A stretch of DNA of 64,000 nucleotides from Pseudomonas palmensis. Its GTDB lineage: Bacteria > Pseudomonadota > Gammaproteobacteria > Pseudomonadales > Pseudomonadaceae. This document shows, piece by piece, positions 16,770-27,203 of this stretch. How positions within the stretch are numbered: position 1 is the first letter of the stretch; every line of letters starts with the position of its first letter. Below the pieces are notes generated by a model. It was not told the origin of the DNA. It saw nothing but the letters and a program-made list of their open reading frames with translations, and ran no database searches. Where the stretch lies: NCBI RefSeq assembly GCF_017848315.1, contig NZ_JAFKEC010000014.1:43768-107767 (forward strand), in the 5' to 3' direction. The position numbers and the translations under genes were made by a program.

Positions 16770-18452
16770 ATGAACAAGAACAATCGCCACCCCGCCGACG
16801 GCAAAAAACCGGTCACCATCTTCGGCCCGGACTTCCCCTTCGCCTTCGACGACTGGATCGAGCACCCGGCCGGCCTGGGCAGCATTCCCGCCGAGCGCCA
16901 CGGTGAGGAGGTGGCCATCGTCGGTGCCGGCATCGCCGGCCTGGTGGCCGCCTACGAGCTGATGAAGCTGGGCCTCAAGCCGGTGGTGTACGAGGCGTCG
17001 AAAATGGGCGGGCGCCTGCGCTCGCAGACCTTCTCCGGCGCCGAAGGCATCGTCGCCGAGCTGGGTGGCATGCGCTTCCCGGTGTCTTCCACGGCCTTCT
17101 ATCACTACGTCGACAAGCTGGGCCTGGAGACCAGACCCTTCCCCAACCCGCTGACCCCCGCCTCCGGCAGCACGGTGATCGACCTCGAGGGCCAGACCCA
17201 CTACGCCGAAAAACTCAGCGACCTGCCGGCACTGTTCCAGGAAGTCGCCGACGCCTGGGCCGATGCGCTGGAGGATGGTGCACGCTTCGGCGACATCCAG
17301 CAGGCAATCCGCGATCGCGACGTGCCGCGGCTGAAGGCGCTGTGGAACACCCTGGTGCCGCTGTGGGACGACCGCACCTTCTACGACTTCGTCGCCACCT
17401 CCAAGGCCTTCGCCAAGCTCAGCTTCCTGCACCGCGAAGTGTTCGGCCAGGTCGGCTTTGGCACCGGCGGCTGGGACTCCGACTTCCCCAACTCGATGCT
17501 CGAGATCTTCCGCGTGGTGATGACCAACTGCGACGATCACCAGCACCTGGTGGTGGGCGGTGTCGAGCAGGTGCCCCTGGGCATCTGGCGGCATGTGCCG
17601 CAACGCTGCGCCCACTGGCCGCAAGGCACCAGCCTCAGCTCGTTGCACCGTGGCACGCCACATTCAGGAGTGAAAAGCATCGCCCGCGCCGACGATGGGC
17701 GCCTGGCCGTTACCGACACCTGGGGCGTCACCCGCCATTACGCCGCGGTGCTCACCACCTGTCAGAGCTGGCTGCTGACCACCCAGATCGAGTGCGAGGA
17801 GTCGCTGTTCTCGCAGAAGATGTGGATGGCCCTGGACCGCACCCGCTACATGCAGTCGTCCAAGACCTTCGTGATGGTCGACCGCCCGTTCTGGAAGGAC
17901 AAGGACCCGCAGACCGGCCGCGACCTGATGAGCATGACCCTCACCGACCGCCTCACCCGCGGCACCTACCTGTTCGACAACGGCGACGACAGGCCGGGGG
18001 TGATCTGCCTGTCGTACTCGTGGATGAGCGATGCGCTCAAGATGCTGCCGCACCCGGTGGAAAAACGCGTGAAACTGGCGCTGGACGCCCTGAAGAAGAT
18101 CTACCCCAAGGTCGATATCGCCGGGCACATCATCGGCGACCCGATCACCGTGTCGTGGGAAGCCGACCCGCATTTCCTGGGGGCGTTCAAGGGCGCCCTG
18201 CCCGGCCATTATCGTTACAATCAGCGCATGTACGCGCACTTCATGCAGCAGGACCTGCCTGCCGAGCAGCGCGGCATCTTTATCGCAGGCGACGACGTCT
18301 CCTGGACCCCGGCCTGGGTCGAAGGCGCGGTGCAGACTTCGCTCAACGCGGTATGGGGCATCATGAACCACTTCGGTGGCCGCACCCACGCCGACAACCC
18401 CGGCCCTGGCGATGTATTCAACGAGATCGGCCCGATCGCCCTGGCCGACTGA
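16770..18452 (+). CDS. davB: Lysine 2-monooxygenase
   Basis: A flavin amine oxidoreductase of 560 residues. The dinucleotide-binding motif GAGIAGLVAAYELM begins near residue 52, followed by an acidic residue at the end of the second strand (VVYEAS) and GGRLRSQ; the C-terminal FAD segment GDDVSWTPAWVEGA is also present. Length, partner gene and location match P. putida DavB, which converts L-lysine with O2 to 5-aminovaleramide and CO2. davA follows after 12 bp. Candidate promoter: TATACT at 16726-16731 with a weak -35. The Lrp-family neighbour is a plausible regulator. Confidence 0.94.
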   Translation: MNKNNRHPADGKKPVTIFGPDFPFAFDDWIEHPAGLGSIPAERHGEEVAIVGAGIAGLVAAYELMKLGLKPVVYEASKMGGRLRSQTFSGAEGIVAELGGMRFPVSSTAFYHYVDKLGLETRPFPNPLTPASGSTVIDLEGQTHYAEKLSDLPALFQEVADAWADALEDGARFGDIQQAIRDRDVPRLKALWNTLVPLWDDRTFYDFVATSKAFAKLSFLHREVFGQVGFGTGGWDSDFPNSMLEIFRVVMTNCDDHQHLVVGGVEQVPLGIWRHVPQRCAHWPQGTSLSSLHRGTPHSGVKSIARADDGRLAVTDTWGVTRHYAAVLTTCQSWLLTTQIECEESLFSQKMWMALDRTRYMQSSKTFVMVDRPFWKDKDPQTGRDLMSMTLTDRLTRGTYLFDNGDDRPGVICLSYSWMSDALKMLPHPVEKRVKLALDALKKIYPKVDIAGHIIGDPITVSWEADPHFLGAFKGALPGHYRYNQRMYAHFMQQDLPAEQRGIFIAGDDVSWTPAWVEGAVQTSLNAVWGIMNHFGGRTHADNPGPGDVFNEIGPIALAD

Positions 18453-18464
18453 AAGGAGAGACCC

Positions 18465-19265
18465 ATGCGCATAGCCCTGTACCAGGGCCAGCCCCACCCG
18501 ATGGACGTGGCCGGCAACCTCGAGCGCCTGCACCAGCAGGCGCAGCTGGCGGCGGCACGCGGCGCCGAACTGCTGGTGTGCCCCGAGATGTTCCTCAGCG
18601 GCTACAACATCGGCAGCGAAGCGGTCGCACGCGTGGCCGAGCCGCAGGACGGCGCATCGGCCATGGCCGTGGTGGAAATTGCCCAGGCCAACCGCATCGC
18701 CATCGTCTACGGCTACCCCGAGCTTGGCGAGGACGGCCAGGTGTACAACAGCGTGCAGTTGATCGACGCCCACGGCAGCAGCCTGGCCAACTACCGCAAG
18801 ACCCACCTGTTCGGCGGGCTGGACCGCGCCATGTTCAGCCCCGGCCCCGACCATTTCCCGGTGGTCACGCTCAATGGCTGGCAGCTGGGCCTGTTGATCT
18901 GCTACGACATCGAGTTCCCGGAAAACGCCCGCCGCCTGGCCCTGGCCGGGGCCGAGCTGATCGTGGTGCCGACAGCCAACATGCGGCCCTACGATTTCAT
19001 CTGCCAGTTCACCGTGCGCGTACGCGCCCAGGAGAACCAGTGCTACCTGGTGTATGCCAACTACTGCGGCGCCGAGGAGCAGATCCACTATTGCGGCCAA
19101 AGCAGCATCATCGGCCCGGACGGCAGCCTGCTGGCCATGGCCGGGCATGAGCCCACGCTGCTGGTGGCCGACCTCGAGCTGCAACGGGTGCACGAAGGCC
19201 GCGCCAGCACACCGTACCTGCACGACCTGCGTGTGGAACTCCACGGCGGCCCGCGCAAGCACTGA
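18465..19265 (+). CDS. davA: 5-aminovaleramidase
   Basis: A 266-residue nitrilase-superfamily amidase. The catalytic triad is E41 (CPEMF), K112 (YRKTHLF) and C146 (ICYDIEFPE). It hydrolyses 5-aminovaleramide, the DavB product, to 5-aminovalerate and ammonia. It is 12 bp behind davB with a strong AAAGGAGAG ribosome site inside the gap, so the two form one operon. The later steps (davT, davD) are not in this window. Confidence 0.95.
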   Translation: MRIALYQGQPHPMDVAGNLERLHQQAQLAAARGAELLVCPEMFLSGYNIGSEAVARVAEPQDGASAMAVVEIAQANRIAIVYGYPELGEDGQVYNSVQLIDAHGSSLANYRKTHLFGGLDRAMFSPGPDHFPVVTLNGWQLGLLICYDIEFPENARRLALAGAELIVVPTANMRPYDFICQFTVRVRAQENQCYLVYANYCGAEEQIHYCGQSSIIGPDGSLLAMAGHEPTLLVADLELQRVHEGRASTPYLHDLRVELHGGPRKH

Positions 19266-19307
19266 TTTATCCGCTAGCATGACGGTTCGCACGTTACCGG
19301 AGCCGTC

Positions 19308-21644
19308 ATGTCCTGCGCCCACCTCACCCTGCCCAACGGCCTGCACGTCACCCTGCGCCATGCACCGCGGCTCAAGCGCTGTGCAGCGGCAGTGCGGGTG
19401 CGCGCCGGCAGCCACGATGCTCCCAACGCCTGGCCGGGGCTGGCGCACTTTCTCGAACACCTGTTCTTTCTCGGCAACCCGCGCTTTGCCATCGACGACG
19501 CCCTGATGCGCTACGTGCAGCGCCAGGGCGGCCAGGTCAATGCCAGCACGCGGGAGCGCACCACCGACTTCTTCTTCGAAGTGCCGGCTGCCGCCTTCGA
19601 GGGGGGCATCGAGCGCTTGTGTGAAATGCTCGCCAACCCCCAGGCCGACCGTGCGCAACAGCTGCGCGAGCGCGAAGTGATCCATGCCGAGTTCATTGCC
19701 TGGGCGCGCAACCCCGAAGCGCAGCGTCAGCACGCACTGCTGCAGAGCGTGTCGGCGCAGCATCCGCTGAGCGGTTTTCACGCTGGCAACCGCTACAGCC
19801 TGCCGGTACCCGACGCGGCCTTCCAGAGCGCCCTGCAAGCTTTTCACCAACGCTACTACCAGGCCGGGCAGATGACCCTGAGCCTGGTCGGCCCACAGCC
19901 GCTGGCCACCCTTGAAGCCCTGGCCATGCAGTACGGCGCCGTCTTCGCACCCGGGCAGCCCATCGAACAAGGCCCGGCACCGGCGCTGCAGCTTCGCGCT
20001 GCGCGGGTTGAACAGCTGCCCGGGCAACGGGATGTGCTGCTCGGCTATGAACGGCTGCCCGCCGGCGCTGCCCAGGCGATCGCCTTTCTCGACACCTGGC
20101 TTTCGGACACCCGCCCGGGCGGGCTGCTGGCCGCTTTGCGCGAACGGCGCTGGCTGGAGGATTTCAGTTTTTCGGCATTGCATCAGTTCGCCGCACAGGC
20201 ACTGCTGCACGCACGCTTCAAGCTCAATGACGCGGCACCTGCCGACCAGGTCGAAGACCTGTTCCGGGACTGGCTGAGCTTCTTGCGCGATGCCGACCTG
20301 ACGGCGCTGAACAGCGAATATGCACGTATCCAGCAGTCACGCGCGCTGGCCGTCGGCGCCCTGGAACTGGCGCGCCGCGACAGCAGCGGCCAGCCATTCA
20401 GTGCACTCGACGCCCAGGGCCTGGCGGCACTGCAAGGCCTGCTCGAACCCTTCACCGAGCAAGCCCGCCAGCCCTGGCGACTGCCACCTGCCGAGCCCTT
20501 GCTGGCCGTCGGGTTCAGCGATGCACCCGCTACGCCGACACCCGCCGGGGTTATCCACAGCCCGGCGCTGCCGGCCGTGCGGCAGTACGGCGTGATCTAC
20601 CTGCGCTGGCAGGTGCGCTCGGCGTTGCGCGCGCGGCTGTGGCGCGTACTCGAAGGTGCCCTGCGCCCACTGGTCGAGCGCGCCACCCGCGCCTCGGTGG
20701 AGCTGCAATGGAGCGAGTGCGAGCACCTCTGGCAACTGCGCTGCGCCGGGTCACCGCCCGCCATTGTCGCAGTCGTCGAGCAGGCATTGGCGCTGCTGCG
20801 CCTGCCTGCCGCCCAGGACTGGAGCGCAGGCTCAGGCACCGAGCCGGCGCTGATCCCGATCCGCCTGCTGCTAAAGCAGTTGCCGGGCTATATCGTCGGG
20901 CGTGACCCGGGGCCATTGCCGGCCTGCCTGATCGCCCAGCCCGAGCTGGATGCGCTCTGGCAGCATGCCCGCTGGCAGGGCATGACCTGCGGCTTCACCG
21001 AAGCGGTGCAGCCGGCGCTGAATGCGCTGCTGGCCCAGGTACCGGGACAGCCGGGCATGGCCGAGCCGATAACCGGCGATGCCACAGGGCCCTGGCAGCA
21101 TGTGCCGCTGCCCGAAGGCGAGCACGCACTGCTGGTGTTCTGCCCCGCCCCGCCCGGCAGCGAGGCGGTGTACCGGCTGCTGGCACATCGACTGCAAGGG
21201 CCCTTCTACCAGCGCCTGCGGGTGGAGCTGCAACTGGGCTATGCAGTGTTCAGCGCATTGCGCCAGGTGCAGGGCCATACCGGCCTGCTGCTGGGCGTGC
21301 AGTCGCCCAAGGCCGACCCGGCACAGATTCTCGAGCACATGCGCTGCGTGGTCGCAGGCTTCACCCATGACCTGACCGATGATGCCGAGGCGCGTCAGGC
21401 CCTGGCGGCGCAGTTCCACGAACCGGACATGGGCAATGCCGACGTCGCCGAATGGGCCTGGCAGGCCCGGCTGGCCGGCAGCGACACCCCCAGCCTGGAC
21501 ACGCTGCGACAGCAGCTGCTGGCCGTCACCGCACAGCAGCTCGAACACGCCGCCCGGCACCTGTTCGACAACGCCCTGTACCTGGCCAGCGCCGCACAGG
21601 GCGGATTGTTACCGGCAACGCAACAGCCTTTCTCGCAGGTTTAA
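19308..21644 (+). CDS. pqqF: PQQ-cluster M16 metallopeptidase PqqF
   Basis: A 778-residue M16 (insulysin-like) protease with the inverted zinc motif HFLEH at residues 47-51; the downstream Glu ligand is expected in the EREVIHAEF segment. PqqF is thought to trim the modified PqqA peptide, freeing the linked Glu-Tyr used for PQQ. As in P. putida, it precedes pqqA on the same strand. It begins 42 bp after davA with GGAG upstream and ends 120 bp before pqqA. The C-terminal halves of this family diverge, but the pqq context makes the call secure. Confidence 0.93.
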   Translation: MSCAHLTLPNGLHVTLRHAPRLKRCAAAVRVRAGSHDAPNAWPGLAHFLEHLFFLGNPRFAIDDALMRYVQRQGGQVNASTRERTTDFFFEVPAAAFEGGIERLCEMLANPQADRAQQLREREVIHAEFIAWARNPEAQRQHALLQSVSAQHPLSGFHAGNRYSLPVPDAAFQSALQAFHQRYYQAGQMTLSLVGPQPLATLEALAMQYGAVFAPGQPIEQGPAPALQLRAARVEQLPGQRDVLLGYERLPAGAAQAIAFLDTWLSDTRPGGLLAALRERRWLEDFSFSALHQFAAQALLHARFKLNDAAPADQVEDLFRDWLSFLRDADLTALNSEYARIQQSRALAVGALELARRDSSGQPFSALDAQGLAALQGLLEPFTEQARQPWRLPPAEPLLAVGFSDAPATPTPAGVIHSPALPAVRQYGVIYLRWQVRSALRARLWRVLEGALRPLVERATRASVELQWSECEHLWQLRCAGSPPAIVAVVEQALALLRLPAAQDWSAGSGTEPALIPIRLLLKQLPGYIVGRDPGPLPACLIAQPELDALWQHARWQGMTCGFTEAVQPALNALLAQVPGQPGMAEPITGDATGPWQHVPLPEGEHALLVFCPAPPGSEAVYRLLAHRLQGPFYQRLRVELQLGYAVFSALRQVQGHTGLLLGVQSPKADPAQILEHMRCVVAGFTHDLTDDAEARQALAAQFHEPDMGNADVAEWAWQARLAGSDTPSLDTLRQQLLAVTAQQLEHAARHLFDNALYLASAAQGGLLPATQQPFSQV

Positions 21645-21694
21645 CCAAACTGTCCATTAATTTTAGTAAGATGGCGCTACCCGGGCCGTTGTAA

Positions 21695-21712
21695 CCCCTT
21701 GTTTCAAAGGGG
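21695..21712 (+). promoter_or_regulatory. Hairpin in the pqqA leader
   Basis: CCCCTT/AAGGGG with a 6-nt loop, 53 bp before pqqA. It could terminate pqqF readthrough or stabilise the abundant pqqA message. There is no T tract. Confidence 0.35.
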
Positions 21713-21764
21713 GGCCTAAATATGTAGCCACCCGCCCCCAGACCTATCCGGAAGGAGTACTCCC

Positions 21765-21836
21765 ATGTGGACCAAACCTGCTTACACTGACCTGCGTATT
21801 GGCTTTGAAGTGACCATGTATTTCGCAAGTCGCTGA
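21765..21836 (+). CDS. pqqA: PQQ precursor peptide PqqA
   Basis: A 23-residue ribosomal peptide starting [11 protein letters not shown]. Glu15 and Tyr19 in EVTMY are the residues that become the PQQ skeleton after PqqE, helped by PqqD, forms the carbon-carbon crosslink. A strong GGAAGGAG ribosome site lies 6-7 nt before the ATG. Length and sequence are typical of Pseudomonas PqqA. pqqB follows after 67 bp. Confidence 0.97.
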   Translation: MWTKPAYTDLRIGFEVTMYFASR

Positions 21837-21903
21837 GTCTGCTTGCGGTACAACGCCTCGGTCAGCCGGGGCGTTTTCATTTTTGGACGCAGCAGGAGTG
21901 GCC

Positions 21904-22815
21904 ATGTACATCCAGATTCTAGGTTCCGCCGCCGGCGGCGGTTTCCCGCAGTGGAACTGCAACTGCGACAACTGCAAGGGCTTTCGCGACGGCACCTTGC
22001 GCGCCAGCGCACGCACCCAGTCCTCGATCGCGCTGTCCGACGACGGGGTGCACTGGGTGCTGTGCAACGCCTCGCCGGACATCCGCGCGCAGCTGCAAGG
22101 CTTCGCCCCCATGCAGCCGGCCCGCGCCCTGCGCGACACCGGGATCAACGCGATCATCCTGCTCGACAGCCAGATCGACCACACCACCGGCCTGCTCAGC
22201 CTGCGCGAAGGTTGCCCGCACCAGGTGTGGTGCACCGACATGGTCCACCAGGACCTGAGCACCGGCTTCCCTCTGTTCACCATGCTCAGCCACTGGAACG
22301 GTGGCCTGCAGTGGAACCGCATAGAGCTCGAAGGCAGCTTCGTGATCGAGGCGTGCCCGAACCTGCGCTTTACCCCGTTCCCGCTGCGCAGCGCCGCGCC
22401 GCCCTACTCCCCGCACCGCTTCGACCCGCACCCGGGCGACAACCTGGGGCTGATGGTCGAAGACCTGCGCACCGGCGGCAAGCTGTTCTACGCCCCGGGC
22501 CTTGGCCAGTTCGACGACAAGCTGCTGCAACTGATGCACGACGCCGATTGCCTGCTGGTCGACGGCACGCTGTGGGAGGATGATGAGATGCAGCGCCGCG
22601 GTGTCGGTACCCGTACGGGCCGCGAGATGGGTCACCTGGCACAGAATGGCCCCGGCGGCATGCTCGAGGTACTCGAAGGCTTCCCCGACCAGCGCAAGGT
22701 ACTTATCCACATCAACAACACCAACCCGATTCTCGATGAAGACTCCGCCGAGCGCGCCGAACTGGCCCGCCGCAACGTCGAAGTGGCCTTCGACGGCATG
22801 AGCATCGAGCTGTAG
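21904..22815 (+). CDS. pqqB: PQQ biosynthesis protein PqqB
   Basis: A 303-residue metallo-beta-lactamase-fold protein, starting [19 protein letters not shown] at ATG 21904 with AGGAG upstream. The Cys-rich CNCDNCKG stretch near residue 20 is characteristic. PqqB is reported to act as an iron-dependent hydroxylase on the Glu-Tyr intermediate. It lies between pqqA and pqqC in the usual order. Confidence 0.96.
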   Translation: MYIQILGSAAGGGFPQWNCNCDNCKGFRDGTLRASARTQSSIALSDDGVHWVLCNASPDIRAQLQGFAPMQPARALRDTGINAIILLDSQIDHTTGLLSLREGCPHQVWCTDMVHQDLSTGFPLFTMLSHWNGGLQWNRIELEGSFVIEACPNLRFTPFPLRSAAPPYSPHRFDPHPGDNLGLMVEDLRTGGKLFYAPGLGQFDDKLLQLMHDADCLLVDGTLWEDDEMQRRGVGTRTGREMGHLAQNGPGGMLEVLEGFPDQRKVLIHINNTNPILDEDSAERAELARRNVEVAFDGMSIEL

Positions 22816-22823
22816 GAGCCCCC

Positions 22824-23579
22824 ATGAGCGAAGCCGTACCGCTTTCCCCCGCCGCGTTCGAGCAGGCCTTGCGCGCCAAGGGCGCCTACTACCACATCCA
22901 TCACCCCTACCACGTGGCCATGTATGAAGGCCGCGCCAGCCGCGAGCAGATCCAGGGCTGGGTCGCCAACCGCTTCTACTACCAGGTCAACATCCCGGTG
23001 AAGGATGCGGCGATCCTGGCCAACTGCCCGGACCGCGAGATCCGCCGTGAGTGGATCCAGCGCCTGCTCGACCACGACGGCGCCCCCGGCGAAGACGGCG
23101 GCATCGAAGCCTGGCTGCGCCTGGGCCAGGCCGTGGGCCTGGACCCCGACCAGCTACGCTCGCAGGAGCTGGTGCTGCCCGGCGTGCGCTTCGCGGTCGA
23201 CGCCTACGTCAACTTCGCCCGCCGTGCCAGCTGGCAGGAAGCGGCCAGCAGCTCGCTGACCGAACTGTTCGCACCGCAGATCCACCAGTCACGCCTGGAC
23301 AGCTGGCCACAGCACTATCCCTGGATCGACCCGGCCGGCTACGAGTACTTCCGCACCCGCCTGGGCCAGGCCCGGCGCGATGTGGAGCATGGCCTGAGCA
23401 TCACCCTGCAGCACTACACCACGGTGCAGGGTCAACAACGCATGCTGGAGATTCTTCAGTTCAAGCTCGATATTCTGTGGAGCATGCTCGACGCCATGAG
23501 CATGGCCTATGAACTGAACCGCCCGCCCTACCACAGCGTCACCAGCGAGCGGGTGTGGCACAAGGGGATCACCTTATGA
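22824..23579 (+). CDS. pqqC: Pyrroloquinoline-quinone synthase PqqC
   Basis: A 251-residue all-helical cofactorless oxidase that performs the last ring closure and eight-electron oxidation to PQQ. The N-terminal [15 protein letters not shown] segment holds active-site residues, and RIPVKD-like NIPVKDAAI follows. Its stop overlaps the pqqD start (ATGA), so the two are coupled. Confidence 0.97.
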   Translation: MSEAVPLSPAAFEQALRAKGAYYHIHHPYHVAMYEGRASREQIQGWVANRFYYQVNIPVKDAAILANCPDREIRREWIQRLLDHDGAPGEDGGIEAWLRLGQAVGLDPDQLRSQELVLPGVRFAVDAYVNFARRASWQEAASSSLTELFAPQIHQSRLDSWPQHYPWIDPAGYEYFRTRLGQARRDVEHGLSITLQHYTTVQGQQRMLEILQFKLDILWSMLDAMSMAYELNRPPYHSVTSERVWHKGITL

Positions 23580-23851
23580 GTTTCGACCGTTCGAAGACGC
23601 CGCACTGGCGCCCCGGCTACCGCTTCCAGTACGAACCGGCGCAGAAGGGCCATGTGCTGCTCTACCCCGAAGGAATGATCAAGCTCAACGAAAGCGCCGC
23701 GCTGATCGGCGGGCTGATCGACGGCAAGCGCGATGTGGCCGCGATCATTGCCGAGCTGGACGTTCAATTCCCCGGTGTACCCGAACTCGGTGACGACATC
23801 GAGCAATTCATGGAGGTCGCCCGTGAGCAACACTGGATCGTCCTTGAGTGA
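23576..23851 (+). CDS. pqqD: PqqA-binding chaperone PqqD
   Basis: A 91-residue RiPP recognition element. PqqD binds PqqA and presents it to PqqE. The ATG at 23576 overlaps the pqqC stop by 4 bp. The protein ends in the typical [18 protein letters not shown] helix. The pqqE start lies within its last 29 bp. Confidence 0.96.
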   Translation: MSFDRSKTPHWRPGYRFQYEPAQKGHVLLYPEGMIKLNESAALIGGLIDGKRDVAAIIAELDVQFPGVPELGDDIEQFMEVAREQHWIVLE

Positions 23852-24983
23852 GGTACCGGCCAAGCCCGCAGTCGGCCTGCCGCTGTGGCTGCTGGCCGAG
23901 CTGACCTACCGCTGCCCGCTGCAATGCCCGTACTGCTCCAACCCGCTGGACTTCGCCGAGCAGGGCAAGGAGCTGAGCACCGAGCAGTGGTTCAAGGTGA
24001 TGGCCGAGGCGCGTGAAATGGGCGCCGCGCAGCTGGGCTTTTCCGGCGGCGAGCCACTGGTGCGCCAGGACCTGGCCGAGCTGATCGGCGAGGGGCGCCG
24101 CCTGGGCTACTACACCAACCTGATCACCTCCGGCATCGGCCTGACCGAACAGAAGATCGCCGACTTCAAGCGCGCCGGGCTGGACCACATCCAGATCAGC
24201 TTCCAGGCCAGCGACGAACAGGTCAACAACCTGCTGGCCGGCTCGAAGAAAGCCTTCGCGCAGAAGCTGGAGATGGCCCGCGCGGTCAAGGCCCACGGCT
24301 ACCCGATGGTGCTGAACTTCGTCACCCACCGGCACAACATCGACAAGATCGACCGCATCATCGAGCTGTGCATCGCCCTGGAAGCCGACTTCGTCGAGCT
24401 CGCCACGTGCCAGTTCTACGGCTGGGCCAAGCTCAACCGCGCCGGCCTGCTGCCCACCCGCGCGCAGCTGGAGCGCGCCGAACGCATCACCAACGAATAC
24501 CGCGAGAAGCTGCAGGCTGCGGGCAACCCGTGCAAGCTGATCTTCGTCACCCCCGACTACTATGAAGAGCGGCCCAAGGGCTGCATGAACGGCTGGGGCA
24601 GCATCTTCCTCACCGTCACCCCGGACGGCACCGCACTGCCGTGTCATGGCGCACGCCAGTTGCCCGTACAATTCCCCAACGTGCGCGAACACAGCATGCA
24701 GCACATATGGTATGACTCGTTCGGCTTCAATCGTTTTCGCGGCTACGACTGGATGCCCGAGCCGTGCCGCTCCTGCGACGAGAAAGAAAAGGACTTCGGC
24801 GGCTGCCGCTGCCAGGCCTTCATGCTGACCGGCGACGCCAGCAATGCCGACCCGGTTTGCGCCAAATCGGCGGACCACGGGATCATCCTCGCTGCTCGGG
24901 AGGAGGCCGAAACCGCCACCCAGACCATCGACCAGATGACCTTCCGCAATGATCGAAACTCCCGTCTCATCGCCCGCGGCTGA
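23823..24983 (+). CDS. pqqE: Radical SAM PqqA crosslinking enzyme PqqE
   Basis: A 386-residue radical-SAM protein that forms the Glu-Tyr carbon-carbon bond in PqqA. The chosen start is GTG 23823 ([14 protein letters not shown]), with GGAGG upstream inside pqqD. The radical-SAM cysteines are C31, C35 and C38 (RCPLQCPYC); a C-terminal SPASM set follows ([22 protein letters not shown]). It overlaps pqqD by 29 bp and pqqM by 35 bp, so the operon is tightly coupled. Confidence 0.96.
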   Translation: MSNTGSSLSEVPAKPAVGLPLWLLAELTYRCPLQCPYCSNPLDFAEQGKELSTEQWFKVMAEAREMGAAQLGFSGGEPLVRQDLAELIGEGRRLGYYTNLITSGIGLTEQKIADFKRAGLDHIQISFQASDEQVNNLLAGSKKAFAQKLEMARAVKAHGYPMVLNFVTHRHNIDKIDRIIELCIALEADFVELATCQFYGWAKLNRAGLLPTRAQLERAERITNEYREKLQAAGNPCKLIFVTPDYYEERPKGCMNGWGSIFLTVTPDGTALPCHGARQLPVQFPNVREHSMQHIWYDSFGFNRFRGYDWMPEPCRSCDEKEKDFGGCRCQAFMLTGDASNADPVCAKSADHGIILAAREEAETATQTIDQMTFRNDRNSRLIARG

Positions 24984-26784
24984 GCGTTTCAGCGCACAAC
25001 AGGCGGTTGCCGCCGGCACCGACTACGCCGAACTCAAACGCAGCCCGCTGGGGCTGTTCTGGAACGAGTTTCGCCCCCAGGACGGCGGTTGCCGCATCTG
25101 GCAGTGGCGTGACGGCCAGGCCCGCTGCCTGACTCCCGATGGCTTCAGCGTACGCAGCCGCGTCTACGAGTATGGCGGCGGCGGTTTCTGCCTGAGCGAC
25201 GACGGGCTCGTGTTCGTCAACGAAGCCGACCAGCAGCTCTACAGCCAGGGGCTCGAGGGCGGGCAGCCGCAGCCGCTGACCCACGGCCCGTGCCGCTACG
25301 GTGACCTGCGCTGGGGCGCCGGCCAGGTGCTGGCGGTTGAAGAAGACGCCGATGTGCACCGGCTGGTATCGATCGCCGCCGGCACCCGCACGGTACTGGC
25401 CGAAGGCGCCGACTTCTATGCCGCTCCCACCCTCAGCGCCGACGGCCAGCGCCTGGCCTGGATCGAATGGAGCCGCCCGCACCAACCCTGGACTGCCACC
25501 CGCCTGCTGTGCGCCGAACGCCGCGATGCACACACCTGGGAAGCGCCGCGCTGCATCGCCGGCAGCGAGGCGCAACCGGAATCGCTGCAGCAGCCGCGCT
25601 TCGATGCCGACGGTCGCCTGTACTGCCTGTCGGATCGTGACGGCTACTGGCAACCCTGGGGCGAAACCCCGCAGGGCTGGGCAGCACTGCCGGCCGAGCG
25701 TGCCGACCATGCTGGCGCACCGTGGCAACTGGGCGCCAGCACCTGGCTGCCCCTGGACGGCGGCGGGTATCTGGCGAGCTGGTTCGAGGGCGGCTTCAGC
25801 CGCCTGGGCGTGCATCATGCCGATGGCACCCTGGAAGACTTCAGCGACGTCTACACCCGCTTTCGCTGCCTGGAGATCGACGACCGGTACCTGTATGCCA
25901 TCGCCGCCTCTGCCGTCAGCACGCCCGCCGTCATCGCCATCGACCGCCACAGCCATGCCGTTCAGGTGCTGGCCGGCGGTGCGATGCCCTTGCCCAGCGA
26001 ACAGGTCAGCCAGCCGCGCAGCATCACCTACCCCAGCGGCGATGCCCAGGCGCACGCCTTCTTCTACCCGGCCATGAATGGTGTCGAGGCGCCGCCGCTG
26101 GTGGTGTTCGTGCATGGCGGACCGACCTCGGCGTGCTTCCCGGTGCTCGACCCGCGCATCCAGTACTGGACCCAGCGCGGCTTTGCCGTGGCCGACCTCA
26201 ACTACCGTGGCAGCAGCGGCTATGGCCGCGCCTATCGCCAGGCCCTGCACCTGCGCTGGGGCGAAGTGGACGTGCAGGATGCCTGCGCGGTGGTCGACTT
26301 CCTGGCCGGGCAAGGGTTGATCGACCCGACGCAGGCGTTCATCCGCGGGGGCAGCGCCGGGGGCTACACCACGCTGTGTGCGCTGGCGTTCCAGAATGTG
26401 TTCCGTGGCGGGGCGAGCCTGTACGGGGTCAGCGACCCGCTGGCGCTGACGCGCGCCACGCACAAGTTCGAAGGCGATTACCTGGACTGGCTGATCGGCG
26501 ACCCGCAGCAGGATGTGCAGCGTTATCAGGCGCGCACGCCACTGCTGCATGCCGCGCAGATCAAGGTGCCGGTGATTTTCTTCCAGGGCGAACTGGATGC
26601 GGTGGTGGTACCGGAGCAGACCCGTTCGATGCTGGCGGCGCTGAAGGCCAATGGGGTGCGTGCCGAAGGGCATTTCTACCCGACCGAGCGGCACGGGTTC
26701 CGGACGGCAGCGAACCTGGCGCATGCGCTGGAAGAAGAGTGGAAGTTCTACCGGGAGGTTCTGTCACGGCCATTGCCATTGTAG
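24949..26784 (+). CDS. pqqM: Prolyl-oligopeptidase-family serine peptidase PqqM
   Basis: A 611-residue S9 peptidase: N-terminal beta-propeller and C-terminal alpha/beta-hydrolase. The catalytic triad is S469 (GGSAGG), D550 (GELDAV) and H582 (ERHGF). Homologues at the end of Pseudomonas pqq operons are called PqqM; a role in peptide processing with PqqF is suggested but not proven. The start overlaps the pqqE 3' end by 35 bp. The stop codon is the first part of a REP element. Confidence 0.85.
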   Translation: MIETPVSSPAAERFSAQQAVAAGTDYAELKRSPLGLFWNEFRPQDGGCRIWQWRDGQARCLTPDGFSVRSRVYEYGGGGFCLSDDGLVFVNEADQQLYSQGLEGGQPQPLTHGPCRYGDLRWGAGQVLAVEEDADVHRLVSIAAGTRTVLAEGADFYAAPTLSADGQRLAWIEWSRPHQPWTATRLLCAERRDAHTWEAPRCIAGSEAQPESLQQPRFDADGRLYCLSDRDGYWQPWGETPQGWAALPAERADHAGAPWQLGASTWLPLDGGGYLASWFEGGFSRLGVHHADGTLEDFSDVYTRFRCLEIDDRYLYAIAASAVSTPAVIAIDRHSHAVQVLAGGAMPLPSEQVSQPRSITYPSGDAQAHAFFYPAMNGVEAPPLVVFVHGGPTSACFPVLDPRIQYWTQRGFAVADLNYRGSSGYGRAYRQALHLRWGEVDVQDACAVVDFLAGQGLIDPTQAFIRGGSAGGYTTLCALAFQNVFRGGASLYGVSDPLALTRATHKFEGDYLDWLIGDPQQDVQRYQARTPLLHAAQIKVPVIFFQGELDAVVVPEQTRSMLAALKANGVRAEGHFYPTERHGFRTAANLAHALEEEWKFYREVLSRPLPL

Positions 26785-26860
26785 GAGCCAGCCTTGCTGG
26801 CGAATGTCCCAGCGCGGTCTGAACCGTACAGGCCCATTCGCCGGCAACGCCGGCTCCTAC
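26781..26860. repeat. Paired REP elements (BIME) after pqqM
   Basis: Two 26-nt REP arms (26781-26806 and 26835-26860) in inverted orientation, about 88% matching, each with the GTAGGAGCC head. The first overlaps the pqqM stop codon. They separate pqqM from the minus-strand Pmp3-like gene and may stabilise or end both transcripts. Confidence 0.75.
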
Positions 26861-26881
26861 AGGCGATGGCCGCGACGCGGT

Positions 26882-27040
26882 CTAGCGCTTGGCGATGATG
26901 TACACCGCGTGCACGATCCCCGGAATGTAACCGCACAAGGTGAGCAGGATGTTCAGCCAGAAGGCGCCACCAAAACCCACCTGCAGGAACACGCCCAGCG
27001 GCGGCAACAGAATGGCGAAGATAATTCGGATCAGGTCCAT
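26882..27040 (-). CDS. Pmp3/YqaE-family small membrane protein
   Basis: A 52-residue hydrophobic peptide with two membrane helices, starting MDLIRIIFAILLPPLGVFLQ and containing LNILLTLCGYIPGIVHAVYI, both hallmarks of the Pmp3/YqaE (UPF0057) family. Members are linked to membrane potential and stress in yeast and bacteria; the exact role here is unknown. GGAG lies 9 nt before the ATG. It stands alone between pqqM and the aminotransferase. Confidence 0.88.
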   Translation of the reverse strand: MDLIRIIFAILLPPLGVFLQVGFGGAFWLNILLTLCGYIPGIVHAVYIIAKR

Positions 27041-27203
27041 CGGGCAGCTCCTTGTCTAAAGTCCTAACTACAGACTGCAAGCACCCCCCACTGGTTCAAA
27101 TAGCCATCCCCCATAAAAAAACGCCCCAGGCCAAAAGGATCAGGCCCGGGGCGATGCGCAGGAACGCGAGACGGTTCGTTGAATTCGGTACGGCGCTACC
27201 GGG

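Noticed and set aside
17664..20210. 848-codon open frame on the minus strand
   Set aside because: It is antisense to davB, davA and pqqF, has a low-complexity His/Gln/Val/Gly composition typical of high-GC shadow frames and no domain.
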